Positions 35,057 to 45,471 are shown, counted from the stretch's first letter. The stretch: DNA of 64,000 nt from Billgrantia bachuensis (GCF_011742165.1 NZ_JAAQTO010000040.1:1-64000); one strand, 5' to 3'. Numbers and translations are program-made. The notes: a model not told the origin generated them from the sequence alone.

Positions 35057-36988
35057 ATGCGCCTGATCATCGCCGAAAAACCCAGCCTGGCCCGGGCCAT
35101 CGCCGAGGCCCTACCGGGCGGGGCACGCCGTGAAGACGGCGCGCTTCACGCCGGCGAAACCGTGGTGACCTGGTGTTTGGGTCACCTGCTGGAGCAGGCA
35201 CCACCCGACGCCTACGATCCCGCTTTCAAGCAGTGGAGGCTGGATCACTTGCCGATCCTGCCGACGCGCTGGCAACTCAGCCCCCGGCCCAAGGCCAGGG
35301 GGCAACTCGCCGTCATTCGCAAGTTGCTCAAGCAGGCGCGAGAGGTGGTACATGCCGGCGATCCGGACCGCGAGGGGCAACTGCTGGTACAGGAAGTGAT
35401 CGAGTACCTGGGCTGGAAGGGGCCCGTGTCGCGACTGCTGGTCAGCGACCTCAATCGGCCCGCGGTACAGCGTGCTCTAGCGCGGCTGGAGGACAACGCC
35501 TGCTTTCAGCCCCTCTACCGTGCCGCCGAGTCGCGCTCACGTGCCGACTGGCTGTACGGCATCAACCTGACCCGTGCCTGGACCCTGACCGGTCGACAGG
35601 CCGGCCATGACGGCGTGCTCTCGGTGGGCCGGGTGCAGACCCCGGTACTCGGGCTGGTGGTACGCCGCGACGCCGAGATACGCGATTTCAAGCCTTACCC
35701 CTTTCATGTGCTGTGGGCCGACCTGGCGGTTGCCGGCGGCCAGTTGCGTGCCTGGTGGCAGCCCGGCGAGAACCACCGGCTCGACGAACAGGGCCGCCTG
35801 CTCGAGCGCGCTCCGGCCGAGGCGCTGGCAGCGCAATTGCCCGGCACCGAGGGTAAGCTGACCTCGCTCGAGTCGCGCCAGAAGCGTCAATCCGCCCCGC
35901 TGCCCTATTCGCTTTCGGCACTACAGGTAGACGCTGCGCGGCGCTTCGGGCTCTCGGCCCAGGCCGTACTGGACATCTGCCAGCGCCTCTACGAGCGCCA
36001 CAAGCTGATCACCTATCCGCGTTCGGACTGCCGCTACCTGCCCGAGGAACACCTGGCCCAGGCGCGCTCCACGTTGGAGAGCGCCTGCGGCAGCGACGAC
36101 ACCCTGCGCGGCTGGCTGGCCGGAGCCGACTTCTCGCTGCGCTCCAAGGCGTGGGACGACAAGAAAGTGGGTGCCCATCATGCCCTGGCACCCACCGGCA
36201 AACCGGCCGAACTCGAGCGGCTTGAGCGCGCCGAGGCCGACGTGTACCGCCTGATTGCGCGCAACGTGCTGGCGCAGTTTTATCCACCGCTGGTCGTCTG
36301 CGAGGTGAAGGCGGAGTTCACCCTTCAAGGCGAGTGCTTTCGTGCCGGCGGCCAGGAGATGCTCCAGCCGGGCTGGAAACCGCTGTTCACCACCCGCGAG
36401 GAAGCTCCACCGCTGCCGCCTCTCACGGAGGGCGAAGGCTGCCGGGTCACAGCATGCGAAGTCGAGGACCGCGAGACACGCTCGCCGGAGGCCTTCACCG
36501 ACGCCAGCCTGATCAAGGCGATGATGAACATTGCCCGCTACGTCGACGACCCCGTGGTCAGGCGCACGCTGCGCGAGCACGACGGACTGGGCACCGAGGC
36601 GACCCGCGCCGGCATCATCGAGACGCTGATCGAGCGCGGCTACCTGGTACGCCAGAAGAAGTCGCTGCGCGCTACTCGGCTGGGCACGGGCCTGATCGCC
36701 TCGTTGCCCGAGGCCGCGTCCCGCCCGGAGCGTACGGCCCTGTGGGAACAGAGGCTGACGGCCATCGCCGAGCGTGACGACGATCCGGCCCCCTTCCTTG
36801 CCTCGCTGATCGAAGATTTGCATGGCCTGCTGGGCAGCGCCGACGCGAATCGCCTGCGTCAGGCCATGGCCACCGCCCAGGGCGAGGCCGCTGCAGCCGT
36901 ATCGAAGCGACGCGGGGCGGTTGGCAAGAGTCGACGCGGCCGCGGCGCTACGGGACGGACTCGCCGCAAACAGCGCACAAAGGCGTGA
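35057..36988 (+). CDS. topB: DNA topoisomerase III
   Basis: A type IA topoisomerase that passes single strands and resolves linked replication or recombination products. The 643 residues carry the toprim motif (IIAEKPSLARAIA), HAGDPDREGQLL and the catalytic Tyr320 in LITYPRSDCRYLPEE. The C terminus after about residue 600 is short and Arg/Lys-rich rather than zinc-binding, as in many gammaproteobacterial TopB. AAAGGTGAC precedes the ATG at 35057. The panE-like gene follows 67 bases downstream. Confidence 0.94.
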   Translation: MRLIIAEKPSLARAIAEALPGGARREDGALHAGETVVTWCLGHLLEQAPPDAYDPAFKQWRLDHLPILPTRWQLSPRPKARGQLAVIRKLLKQAREVVHAGDPDREGQLLVQEVIEYLGWKGPVSRLLVSDLNRPAVQRALARLEDNACFQPLYRAAESRSRADWLYGINLTRAWTLTGRQAGHDGVLSVGRVQTPVLGLVVRRDAEIRDFKPYPFHVLWADLAVAGGQLRAWWQPGENHRLDEQGRLLERAPAEALAAQLPGTEGKLTSLESRQKRQSAPLPYSLSALQVDAARRFGLSAQAVLDICQRLYERHKLITYPRSDCRYLPEEHLAQARSTLESACGSDDTLRGWLAGADFSLRSKAWDDKKVGAHHALAPTGKPAELERLERAEADVYRLIARNVLAQFYPPLVVCEVKAEFTLQGECFRAGGQEMLQPGWKPLFTTREEAPPLPPLTEGEGCRVTACEVEDRETRSPEAFTDASLIKAMMNIARYVDDPVVRRTLREHDGLGTEATRAGIIETLIERGYLVRQKKSLRATRLGTGLIASLPEAASRPERTALWEQRLTAIAERDDDPAPFLASLIEDLHGLLGSADANRLRQAMATAQGEAAAAVSKRRGAVGKSRRGRGATGRTRRKQRTKA

Positions 36989-37055
36989 TCCCGCGGGCTG
37001 GCATCAGGCCACCGGGCATCGGTATGCTGATCCTGTCCGATGACCAAGGCACACC

Positions 37056-37961
37056 ATGAACGACCAGACCCACTTGATCGTCGGCCCCGGCGCCCTGGGC
37101 CGGCTGCTGGCCATGTACCTGGCTGATGTCGTGCCGGTGATGCTGGCCGGCCGACGCACGCTGCCTGCCGAGCAGACCCTGACCACAGCGGAAGGCACCT
37201 GCCGCTCCCGCCAGCTTGCCGCGCTCGAGGTCGACCGCCTGCCGCCCGAGACGCCCGCCTTTCTTCACCTGACAACCAAGGCCTATGCCGCCGAAGCCGC
37301 CTACGAGGCCGCCATGGCCCGGTTGTCCGGCACGCCGACGCTGGTGCTGTGGCAGAACGGCTATCAGGTACAGCCCGGGCTCGACCGCCGCCATCCGGGC
37401 CCGGTACTGTGCGCCTCGACCACCGAAGGTGCCTGGGTCAAGGGCGATAAAGGCGTGACCCATGCCGGTCGCGGCCTCACGTATATCGGCGACCTCGCCC
37501 ATCGCCATGCGCCGCTCTGCCACGAGCTGGCCGCACTCTTCGGCCAGGCGGGGCTGGCCGCCAAAGCAGTCGACGACATCGAGACCCGGCTATGGCACAA
37601 GCTGGCGGTGAACGCCGCCATCAATCCGCTGGTGGCCCGCTTTCGCATTCGCAATGGTCAACTGCGCGACCGCCCTTTCCGTCCCATGGTGGAGCGTATC
37701 ATCGAGGAAGTCGCCACGATCATGACCGCCGAGGACATCGTACCTCCGGCATTGGGCTGGCATGCCCTGGTATGGCAGGTGGTCGCGGCAACCGCCAACA
37801 ACCGCGCCTCCATGTTGCAGGATGTGATAGCCGGGAGACCCACCGAACGCGAGGCCATCCTTGGTCCCCTGCTGTCCACTGCCCATCGGCACGGCATCGC
37901 CACTCCCAACCTGAGTGAGCTCGACCGCTTCCTGGCAGGAGATGTGCATCCCCAGCGTTGA
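37056..37961 (+). CDS. ketopantoate reductase family protein (PanE/ApbA)
   Basis: Reduces 2-dehydropantoate to pantoate with NADPH in coenzyme A synthesis, if it is true PanE. The 301 residues show VGPGALGRLLAMYLA (dinucleotide loop), the LTTKAYAAE segment (the conserved Lys of the family) and LWHKLAVNAAINPL (catalytic Lys and Asn). The GPGALG loop differs slightly from GxGxxG, as in several paralogues. It may be PanE or a ketopantoate reductase paralogue. Confidence 0.85.
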   Translation: MNDQTHLIVGPGALGRLLAMYLADVVPVMLAGRRTLPAEQTLTTAEGTCRSRQLAALEVDRLPPETPAFLHLTTKAYAAEAAYEAAMARLSGTPTLVLWQNGYQVQPGLDRRHPGPVLCASTTEGAWVKGDKGVTHAGRGLTYIGDLAHRHAPLCHELAALFGQAGLAAKAVDDIETRLWHKLAVNAAINPLVARFRIRNGQLRDRPFRPMVERIIEEVATIMTAEDIVPPALGWHALVWQVVAATANNRASMLQDVIAGRPTEREAILGPLLSTAHRHGIATPNLSELDRFLAGDVHPQR

Positions 37962-38103
37962 GGAGCCGCCTGGCGGTCACGGTCCCCGGCTGCTAAGCTC
38001 TTGTAGTTGGCTTCGTACGCCCGAGCTAGGCGCAGATTTCGCTTCCACTCGATTTCTGTTGGGCGAAGCTGAACCGCATCGCACAGGGAATGGGTCAGGG
38101 AAC

Positions 38104-38778
38104 ATGAGAGCGTGTTTCAGAGGTGCCATCAGCATGGCTGCCGGTCTGATGCTACTGCCACTCGTGGCCATGGCAGAGACGAACGCGTCTCACGGCGAGA
38201 GCATGCCCCTGCACAGCGAGCCTGCCGCCTATACCGAGGCCTCTCGCGACCTGCTGGCTTCCTTGACACTTCCTTCCTTGAACAGGCCCTCCTACGCCAG
38301 CAGAACCAGCGACTTGATATACCTCGATAATGGCGTCGTGCTGGAAGGCGGCGACCTCGAGACGATCGATGGTTATACCTCGGGCTTCCGCTTGACGGCG
38401 GGCTTCTCGCCGGTGAACCTGCCGCAGCTCGACCTCGGTGCCGAATTCACCTACCGCGAGAGCGACGAGGTCCCGACCCGTTATTCCGATCAGGCGCTGC
38501 TGGTCAATACCACCACACTGGGCGGAAGCCTGGTGGCTGGGGTGCGCATGGGCCAACTCGGGTTCTACGCCAAATCGGGCTTCGCCGAGTGGGAGGGTGA
38601 TCCGGTTACCCAGAGCGAGCCGCTCTACATGGCGACGACCGGCACCGCCCGCATCCAGGGATTCGGTGCACGGCTACAGCACAACCGCCTGGTGAGCCGG
38701 CTGGAATTCGAGGAGATCGATGCCCCCAGTATGGCCCACCTGAATCTGATCACGGCTTCGCTCCACTTCGCATTTTGA
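38104..38778 (+). CDS. predicted outer membrane beta-barrel protein
   Basis: A 224-residue protein with a Sec signal peptide (about residues 1-26, cleavage after VAMA). The rest alternates short amphipathic strands, and ends in HFAF with a C-terminal aromatic residue, as outer membrane barrels do; the size suits an 8-strand barrel. No family is recognised. It has its own gap of 142 bases upstream without a clear promoter. Function unknown. Confidence 0.68.
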   Translation: MRACFRGAISMAAGLMLLPLVAMAETNASHGESMPLHSEPAAYTEASRDLLASLTLPSLNRPSYASRTSDLIYLDNGVVLEGGDLETIDGYTSGFRLTAGFSPVNLPQLDLGAEFTYRESDEVPTRYSDQALLVNTTTLGGSLVAGVRMGQLGFYAKSGFAEWEGDPVTQSEPLYMATTGTARIQGFGARLQHNRLVSRLEFEEIDAPSMAHLNLITASLHFAF

Positions 38779-38898
38779 CGTGACCGAGCCTGCCACTGCA
38801 CTCGGCGAAGCGCCTCGTTCAAGCATGTTCTATATTCAAGCAGCGCTGCATGACATCATGCGGCCTTCACATGAACTCAGGATCCTGGAGTCACCACG

Positions 38899-39558
38899 AT
38901 GAGTCTCAGAATCGGCGACATCGCGCCAGATTTCACAGCGCAAACCACACAGGGAACCTTGAACTTCCATGAATGGATCGGCGACAGCTGGTGCATTCTC
39001 TTTTCGCACCCCAAGGATTTTACGCCGGTATGCACCACCGAGCTTGGCTACATGGCCAAGCTCAAGCCCGAGTTCGACAAGCGCAACACCAAGATCATCG
39101 GCCTTTCGGTGGACCCGGTGGACAATCACGCCGCCTGGTCCAAGGATATCGAGGAAACCCAGGGCACGGCGCCCAACTATCCGATGATCGGCGACGACAA
39201 GCTCGAGGTCGCCAAGCTCTACGACATGCTGCCAGCCGAGGAGACCGGCAGCGCCGAGGGCCGTACCCCGGCTGACAATGCCACGGTACGCTCGGTATTC
39301 GTCATCGGCCCGGACAAGAAGGTCAAGGCGATGCTGGTCTACCCGATGACTTCAGGTCGGGATTTCAACGAGGTAATGCGCCTGCTCGACTCGATCCAGC
39401 TCAATGCCAAGCATACTGTGGCCACGCCGGTGAACTGGCGGCCCGGGGACGACGTGATCATTCCTCCCGCGGTCAGCGACGAGGAAGCCAAGCAGAAGTA
39501 CCCGGAAGGCTTCACCACCATCAAGCCCTACCTGCGCACCGTCAAGCAGCCTCAATAA
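38899..39558 (+). CDS. 1-Cys peroxiredoxin (Prx6 type)
   Basis: Removes peroxides. The catalytic Cys45 is in SHPKDFTPVCTTELG, with the Arg and Thr environment of the family. The 219 residues have the long C-terminal domain (about 160-219) of Prx6/1-Cys proteins, and no resolving Cys-Pro motif is seen. GGAGTCACCACG precedes the ATG. A single gene ending in a strong hairpin. Confidence 0.92.
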   Translation: MSLRIGDIAPDFTAQTTQGTLNFHEWIGDSWCILFSHPKDFTPVCTTELGYMAKLKPEFDKRNTKIIGLSVDPVDNHAAWSKDIEETQGTAPNYPMIGDDKLEVAKLYDMLPAEETGSAEGRTPADNATVRSVFVIGPDKKVKAMLVYPMTSGRDFNEVMRLLDSIQLNAKHTVATPVNWRPGDDVIIPPAVSDEEAKQKYPEGFTTIKPYLRTVKQPQ

Positions 39559-39586
39559 GCTCGCTTGCGCTGCCACTCTCATGAAT

Positions 39587-39610
39587 CGCCCCGGCCAAGG
39601 CCGGGGCGTT
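39587..39610 (+). terminator. terminator between peroxiredoxin gene and ppc
   Basis: CGCCCCGGCC-AA-GGCCGGGGCG, a perfect palindrome followed by TT. It lies between two converging genes and may end both transcripts; the T-run is short. Confidence 0.7.
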
Positions 39611-39637
39611 CCTGTCTGAGGGTAGCGCAGTAACTTT

Positions 39638-42286
39638 TCAGCCCGTATTGCGCAGGCCTGCGGCAATCCCCGCCATGGTCACCATCAGGGCGCGCGAAAG
39701 CTCCCCGCTGATGGCACCGTCGGCGTCACGATTACGCTGCAGCAGTTCGGCCTGCAGCCCATGCAGCGGGTCGATATAGGGATTGCGCACCTCGATGGCC
39801 TGGCGGATCAACGGCGTCTGTTCCAGCAACTGCGGCTGGTCGAGAATCTCCAGCAAGACCGACTGCAGCTTGGTGAAGCGCTGGCGCAGTTGGGTGCCAA
39901 GCTCCTTGAGCGCGGGCTCGTCGACCAGGCGCTGCTCATAGTAAGAGGCGATGCCCACGTCACCCTTGGCCAGCAGCATCTCGAGCATGTCCAGGTAGGT
40001 ACCGAAGAAGGGCCAGCGGTCGCGCATCTCGCGCAGCACCTCAAGGCCGCCCTCTTCTTCCATGCGCGTGGAAAAGGCTTCGCCACTGCCAAGCCAGGCC
40101 GGCAGCATCAGGCGAATCTGGGTCCAGGCGAAGATCCACGGAATCGCGCGCAGCGTCTCGACACCACCATCCTGGCGTCGTTTGGTCGGGCGCGAACCCA
40201 GCGGCAGATGCCCCAGCACACCCTCGGGCGTCACCGCGCGGAAGTAGGGCACGAAATCGGGATCCTCGCGCACTACACCGACATAGGCACGGTGCGCGAT
40301 CTCGGCCAGGCGGTCCATCTCCTCGCGCCAGCGAGGCTCGGGTGCCGGCGGGGGCAGCAGGCTCGCCTCCAACACCGCGCAGGCGTAGATCTCCATGGAA
40401 CGCAGGGCGATATCCGGCTGACCGAATTTGAAGCGGATCATCTCGCCCTGCTCGGTGACGCGTAGGCTACCGTTCACCGAGCCTGGCGGCTGCGACAGGA
40501 TGGCCGCATAGGCCGGGCCGCCGCCGCGGCCCACCGCCCCACCGCGGCCGTGGAACAGGGTCAGGTCCACAGCGTGACTGCGGCACACCTCCACCAGGCG
40601 CTCCTGTGCGCGGTACTGGGCCCAGGCCGCCGCCAACTGACCGGCATCCTTGGCCGAATCGGAGTAGCCGATCATCACTTCCTGGCGCTCGCCGACCAGC
40701 GCTCGGTAACCCGGCAATGCCAGCAACCGGTCGATCACGTCGCCGGCGCGATTGAGATCGTCGAGGGTCTCGAACAGCGGGGCGATGGGCAGCGAGACGA
40801 CGCCCCCCACTTCCTTCATCAGCAGCGCGACCGTCAGCACGTCGGAGGGCTGAGCGGCCATGGAGATGATGTAGGTGCCAAGCGCCTCGGACTGTTCGCT
40901 GGCGATGACCATGAAGGTGTCGAGCACCTCGCGGGTCTCGGCCGAACACTCCCAGCGCCGCGGAATCAGTGGCCGGCGAGACTCGAGTTCGGCGAGCAGG
41001 AAAGCCTGACGCTGCTCCTCGCTCCAGTCGCGGTAGTGGCCAAGCCCGAGCGCATCGGTGAGCTCCTCCATGACCATGGCATGGCGGCTCGCCTCCTGGC
41101 GGATGTCGAGCTTGGTCAGGGTCACGCCGAATACCGCGACCCGACGCAGGGTGTCGAGCAACGCGCCGTTGGCGATGGTGTCGAGGCCGACGTCGCACAG
41201 CGAACGGTAGCAGGTCAGCAGCGGTGCGTAGAGCTGGTCGCTGCTCTCGATGATGGGGCCGCCTTCATAGGTACGCCCGTCCAGTTGGGCCTTGGCCCAG
41301 TCACGCGTCGCCTCGACCCGCTGCAGCAGGCGCTTGAGCAGCTCGCGGTAGGGCTCGGCGACGTTGCCGACTTCGGCCCGCAGGGCACTGTTGCATTTCC
41401 ACATCGAGAGCTCAGCCTTGAGCTGCTCCAGGTCGCGCAAGTAGAGATCCGCCGCCATCCAGCGCCCCAGTAGCAGTACTTCGCGGGTCACTCGTGAGGT
41501 GACGTTGGGGTTGCCATCCCGGTCGCCTCCCATCCACGAGGCGAACACGAGCGGCGCGGCATCCAGCGGCAAGCGTTCACCGGCGGACTCCAGCAGCAGG
41601 CTGTCGAGGTCACGATGGAAGGCCGGTACCGCCTGCCACAGCGAGTTTTCGATCACCGCGAACCCCCACTTCGCTTCGTCCACCGGCGTGGGACGCTCGT
41701 GGCGAATCTCGTCGGTGTGCCAGGCCTGGCTGATCAGTTCCTCGAGGCGTCCACGGGCACGGCTGGCCCGCTCGGGATAGTCCAGTGAAGATTCGATGAC
41801 GGTCAGGCACTCGTCGATGGCATCGTACTTCTGGATCAAAGTGCGTCGGATGACCTCGGTGGGGTGAGCGGTCAGCACCAGCTCGACGCGCATGCTGGCC
41901 AGGCTCTCGACCAGCTTGCGCGGTGCGTGACCGGCATTGCGAGCACGCTGCAGCAGCTCGGAGAGCACCGGCTGCGAGCCGGGTTTGTAGTCCTCGACGC
42001 GGCGGAAGCGAGCCCGATAGTGTTGCTCGGCAATGTTGGCAAGGTTGAGGAATTGATTGAAAGCGCGGGTCACCGGCAGCAGGTCGCGATCGGGCAGCTT
42101 GCGCAGGTACTCGATCAGCTCACGACTGCTCTGTCCGTCCCCCTGCCGGCCGCTCTTGGCCAGCCCACGAATGGTCTCGATGCGATCGACGAAACCTTGG
42201 CCCAGATCATCGGCGATGGTTCGGCCCAGGCTGTCGCCGAGGATACGTACGTTGTCGCGTAGGGATTCGTGCAGATCGCCGCTCAT
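39638..42286 (-). CDS. ppc: phosphoenolpyruvate carboxylase
   Basis: Forms oxaloacetate from PEP and bicarbonate, refilling the citric acid cycle. The 882 residues match E. coli Ppc (883). Landmarks: VLTAHPTEVIRRT (catalytic His), FHGRGGAVGRGGGP (catalytic Arg and loop), and the C-terminal RNTG end. AGGAGG precedes the ATG. The mazG stop overlaps its start by 4 bases, so it is the last gene of the cysM-rlmD-relA-mazG-ppc unit. Allosteric sites are not judged. Confidence 0.97.
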   Translation of the reverse strand: MSGDLHESLRDNVRILGDSLGRTIADDLGQGFVDRIETIRGLAKSGRQGDGQSSRELIEYLRKLPDRDLLPVTRAFNQFLNLANIAEQHYRARFRRVEDYKPGSQPVLSELLQRARNAGHAPRKLVESLASMRVELVLTAHPTEVIRRTLIQKYDAIDECLTVIESSLDYPERASRARGRLEELISQAWHTDEIRHERPTPVDEAKWGFAVIENSLWQAVPAFHRDLDSLLLESAGERLPLDAAPLVFASWMGGDRDGNPNVTSRVTREVLLLGRWMAADLYLRDLEQLKAELSMWKCNSALRAEVGNVAEPYRELLKRLLQRVEATRDWAKAQLDGRTYEGGPIIESSDQLYAPLLTCYRSLCDVGLDTIANGALLDTLRRVAVFGVTLTKLDIRQEASRHAMVMEELTDALGLGHYRDWSEEQRQAFLLAELESRRPLIPRRWECSAETREVLDTFMVIASEQSEALGTYIISMAAQPSDVLTVALLMKEVGGVVSLPIAPLFETLDDLNRAGDVIDRLLALPGYRALVGERQEVMIGYSDSAKDAGQLAAAWAQYRAQERLVEVCRSHAVDLTLFHGRGGAVGRGGGPAYAAILSQPPGSVNGSLRVTEQGEMIRFKFGQPDIALRSMEIYACAVLEASLLPPPAPEPRWREEMDRLAEIAHRAYVGVVREDPDFVPYFRAVTPEGVLGHLPLGSRPTKRRQDGGVETLRAIPWIFAWTQIRLMLPAWLGSGEAFSTRMEEEGGLEVLREMRDRWPFFGTYLDMLEMLLAKGDVGIASYYEQRLVDEPALKELGTQLRQRFTKLQSVLLEILDQPQLLEQTPLIRQAIEVRNPYIDPLHGLQAELLQRNRDADGAISGELSRALMVTMAGIAAGLRNTG

Positions 42287-43194
42287 AGCCGATCTCCTCC
42301 TGAAGACGATTCGGAATGTTCAGCTGACGTTTCGTATACGGGACTCTCGAGCCGCTTGGCCTCCTGCCAATGGCGCTCCATGGTGGCCAGATTGACTTCG
42401 CGGGTGGTCATGCCGCCTTCGGCCAGGGCCGCCTCGACATGGCGGAAGCGCCGCTCGAACTTGGCATTGGTGTCGCGCAGGCATCGCTCGGGATCGGCCT
42501 TCAGCGTGCGGGCCAGGTTGGTCACGGCGAATAGCAGATCGCCCACTTCTTCGGTGGCATGAGCGCGATCGCCCTCGGCCAGGGCCTGCTCGACCTCGTC
42601 GAGCTCTTCGCGAATCTTGGCGATCACGCCGGTGGCGTCGGGCCAGTCGAAGCCTACCCGGGCGGCGCGCTTGGAGAGCTTGGCGGCACGCGACAGCGCC
42701 GGCAGCGTGCGCGGCACGTCGTCCAACACCGAAGCGGGGACCGTATCGGCGGCGCGTCCGGCGCGCTCGTCGGCCTTGAGCGCTTCCCAGCGGCTGTTCA
42801 CGTTTTCAAGTTCAGCCTGGCGAGCCTCCACCTGCTCGGCACCGACGCCTGGGGGACGACGCGATTCCAGGGTGCCGTCGGGAAAGACATGCGGATGTCG
42901 GCGCACCATCTTGGCGGTCAGCGTATGCACCACGTCGTGAAAATCGAAGCGCTCTTCCTCGGCACCGAACTGGCTGTAGTAGACCACCTGGAACAGCAGG
43001 TCACCGAGTTCCCCCGGCAGCTCGTCGAAGGCGCGACGCTCGATAGCATCGGCGACTTCATAGGCCTCTTCCAAGGTATGCGGCACGATGCTGTCCCAGT
43101 CCTGCTTGATATCCCACGGGCAGCCCTGCCCGGGATCGCGCAGCACGGCCATCAGCGTCAGCAGGTCGTCGATGCCGTGTCGGATCTCGCTCAT
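42283..43194 (-). CDS. mazG: nucleoside triphosphate pyrophosphohydrolase MazG
   Basis: Hydrolyses NTP/dNTP to monophosphates and influences ppGpp level. It carries two MazG-fold repeats: the first with HTLEEAYEVADAI and ELGDLLFQVVYY (metal-binding E and D), the second with IREELDEVEQAL and EEVGDLLFAV. The 303 residues exceed E. coli MazG (263), mostly by a C-terminal tail. ATGA overlap with relA upstream and with ppc downstream. Being next to relA suits the shared nucleotide control. Confidence 0.93.
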   Translation of the reverse strand: MSEIRHGIDDLLTLMAVLRDPGQGCPWDIKQDWDSIVPHTLEEAYEVADAIERRAFDELPGELGDLLFQVVYYSQFGAEEERFDFHDVVHTLTAKMVRRHPHVFPDGTLESRRPPGVGAEQVEARQAELENVNSRWEALKADERAGRAADTVPASVLDDVPRTLPALSRAAKLSKRAARVGFDWPDATGVIAKIREELDEVEQALAEGDRAHATEEVGDLLFAVTNLARTLKADPERCLRDTNAKFERRFRHVEAALAEGGMTTREVNLATMERHWQEAKRLESPVYETSAEHSESSSGGDRL

Positions 43195-45467
43195 GTGCTG
43201 CTCCCCTTGTGCTTCATCCCCTTGGCACCCGTGCGCAAGCGCTGGACCTCGATCACGTTGGACAGCTGCTGGATGCGTGAAAAGAGCCTGCCCAGCGTCT
43301 CCAGGCCATCGACCTCCACGGTGATGCGCATCCGGGCGATGCCGTCGCTGGTATCGGTCAGTGTATTCACCGACAGGACGTTGACCTTTTCATTGCTCAG
43401 GATACCCGTAACGTCGCGCAGCAGGCCGGAGCGGTCCCAGGCCTGGATCTCGATCTCCACCGGATACTGGGTGCGGGCACGCTGGCCCCACTCCACCTCG
43501 ATCACCCGCTGCGGCTCGTCGATACGCAGCTGCAGAATGTTGGGGCAATCCTGGCGATGCACGGTGACGCCCCGGCCCTGAGTGATGAAGCCGACGATCG
43601 GCTCGCCGGGTACCGGATGGCAGCAGTTGGCCATGCTGGTCTTGAGATTGCCCACGCCCAGCACGGTGATATCGCTGGTGGTGCCCTTGCCCTGGTCGCG
43701 CCGCGGCTTGGCCAGCAGGCGGTCGAGCTGCTCCTGATCGTCGGTCTCGCCGAACAGCTGCTGAGCCTGGTGCAGCACCTGGCCGATACGCAGGTCGCCC
43801 GCCCCCAGCGCGGCGTACATGTCCTCGGGGTTCTGGTAGTTGACCTTGTGCGCCAGGGTATCGAGATCCATGTCCTCCACGTCGAGGCGCTTCATCTCGC
43901 GGTCGAACAGCGCCTTGCCCTCTTCCACGTTCTGCTCGCGGGCCTGATGCTTGAACCAGGACTGAATCTTGGCGCGTGCCCGCGAGGTGCGCACATAGCC
44001 AAGACTGGGGTTGAGCCAGTCGCGGCTGGGCCCGCCCTTGCTGGCGGTAAGGATCTCGACCTGCTGGCCCGTCCTGAGCTTGTAGGTGAGCGGCACGATG
44101 CGGCCGTCGACCTTGGCCCCGCGGCAGCGGTGGCCGACTTCGGTATGCACGCGGTAGGCGAAATCGATCGGCGTGGCGATACGCGGCAGATCGATGACGT
44201 GGCCGTCCGGCGTGAACACGTAGATGCGGTCCGGCGCCACGTCACTCGAGAGCCCTTCGCGCAGGTCGCTGAAGTCACCGACCTCGTCCTGCCATTCGAG
44301 CACCTGGCGCAACCAGGCGATCTTCTCCTCGTAACTGGAGCTCTTGCCGCCGGTATCGTGCCCCTTGTAGCGCCAATGGGCGCAGACGCCGAGTTCGGCC
44401 TCGTCATGCATGGCGAAGGTGCGAATCTGAATCTCGAGGACCTTGTTTTCCGGCCCCAGCACGGCAGTGTGCAGCGACTGATAGCCGTTCTTCTTGGGGT
44501 TGGCGATGTAGTCGTCGAACTCGTTGGGCACGTGGTGCCAACGCGAATGAACCAGCCCCAGCACGGTGTAGCAGTCGGCCACTTCCGGCACCAGGATGCG
44601 CACCGCACGCACGTCGTTGACCTGGGAGAAATCGATGCGCTTGCGCTTCATCTTGCGCCAGATCGAATAGATGTGCTTGGCGCGCCCGTTGACCTCGTAC
44701 TGGATGATGCCCTGCGCCTCGAGCATGCCCTTGAGCACTTCCACCACGTCGTGGATGTAGCGATCGCGGTCCAGGCGCTTCTCGGCCAATTGGCGCGCGA
44801 TCGCCTTGTAGTCGTCCTCGTGCAGGTAGCGGAAGGAGAGATCCTCGAGTTCCCACTTGACCTGGCCGATGCCGAGGCGGTGGGCCAGCGGCGCATAGAT
44901 GTCGAACACCTCGCGGGCGACCTGCAAGCGCTTCTCGCGCGGGGCGTCCTTGACCTGGCGCAGCGCGCAGGTGCGCTCGGCGATCTTGATCAGCGCCACG
45001 CGCACGTCGTCGATCATGGTCACCAGCATCTTGCGCAGGTTGTCCTGCTGGTCATGCTGGACCAGCCCCTGGCTGGGGACCTGGGCATTGCTGATGGCCG
45101 CCATCTGCAACACCCCCTCGATCAGATGCGCCACTTCCCTGCCGAAGCGCCGGGCCACGGCATCCACCGAGACCAGCCCCTCACGCACGGCGCGATAGAG
45201 CACCGCCGCTTCGAGCGCCGGCTGGTCGAGCTTGAGCTGGGCCAGGATGTCCGCCATCTCCAGGCCCATGCGATAAGTCGTGTCCCGAGGCAGCCAGGCC
45301 TTGTGGGGACGGTCGGCTTCCTGCGCGAGGCGCCTGGCCTGTTCACAGGCCTCATGCATTTCACCGGGATCGCGCAGCTTGACGTCTTCCTGAAGGCGCT
45401 CCAGCCAGTGACCGATATCGACGTCACCATTGTCTGTCAGTGGCTGATCGTCGCGAACTTTCACCAT
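43191..45467 (-). CDS. relA: (p)ppGpp synthetase RelA
   Basis: Makes the stringent response alarmones on stalled ribosomes. The 758 residues match RelA (about 744 in E. coli). The N-terminal HD pocket is degenerate (AVLYRAVREG instead of HDTxED), as in synthetase-only RelA. The synthetase has EFDDYIANPKKNGYQSLH; TGS (YVFTPDGHVIDLP), zinc-finger and C-terminal ACT domains follow. AAGGAG lies before the ATG at 45467. Its stop overlaps the mazG start. Confidence 0.95.
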   Translation of the reverse strand: MVKVRDDQPLTDNGDVDIGHWLERLQEDVKLRDPGEMHEACEQARRLAQEADRPHKAWLPRDTTYRMGLEMADILAQLKLDQPALEAAVLYRAVREGLVSVDAVARRFGREVAHLIEGVLQMAAISNAQVPSQGLVQHDQQDNLRKMLVTMIDDVRVALIKIAERTCALRQVKDAPREKRLQVAREVFDIYAPLAHRLGIGQVKWELEDLSFRYLHEDDYKAIARQLAEKRLDRDRYIHDVVEVLKGMLEAQGIIQYEVNGRAKHIYSIWRKMKRKRIDFSQVNDVRAVRILVPEVADCYTVLGLVHSRWHHVPNEFDDYIANPKKNGYQSLHTAVLGPENKVLEIQIRTFAMHDEAELGVCAHWRYKGHDTGGKSSSYEEKIAWLRQVLEWQDEVGDFSDLREGLSSDVAPDRIYVFTPDGHVIDLPRIATPIDFAYRVHTEVGHRCRGAKVDGRIVPLTYKLRTGQQVEILTASKGGPSRDWLNPSLGYVRTSRARAKIQSWFKHQAREQNVEEGKALFDREMKRLDVEDMDLDTLAHKVNYQNPEDMYAALGAGDLRIGQVLHQAQQLFGETDDQEQLDRLLAKPRRDQGKGTTSDITVLGVGNLKTSMANCCHPVPGEPIVGFITQGRGVTVHRQDCPNILQLRIDEPQRVIEVEWGQRARTQYPVEIEIQAWDRSGLLRDVTGILSNEKVNVLSVNTLTDTSDGIARMRITVEVDGLETLGRLFSRIQQLSNVIEVQRLRTGAKGMKHKGSST

Positions 45468-45471
45468 CTCT

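Noticed and set aside
43191..45467. Loss of the HD hydrolase residues in RelA as an anomaly
   Set aside because: This is normal for synthetase-only RelA in gammaproteobacteria.
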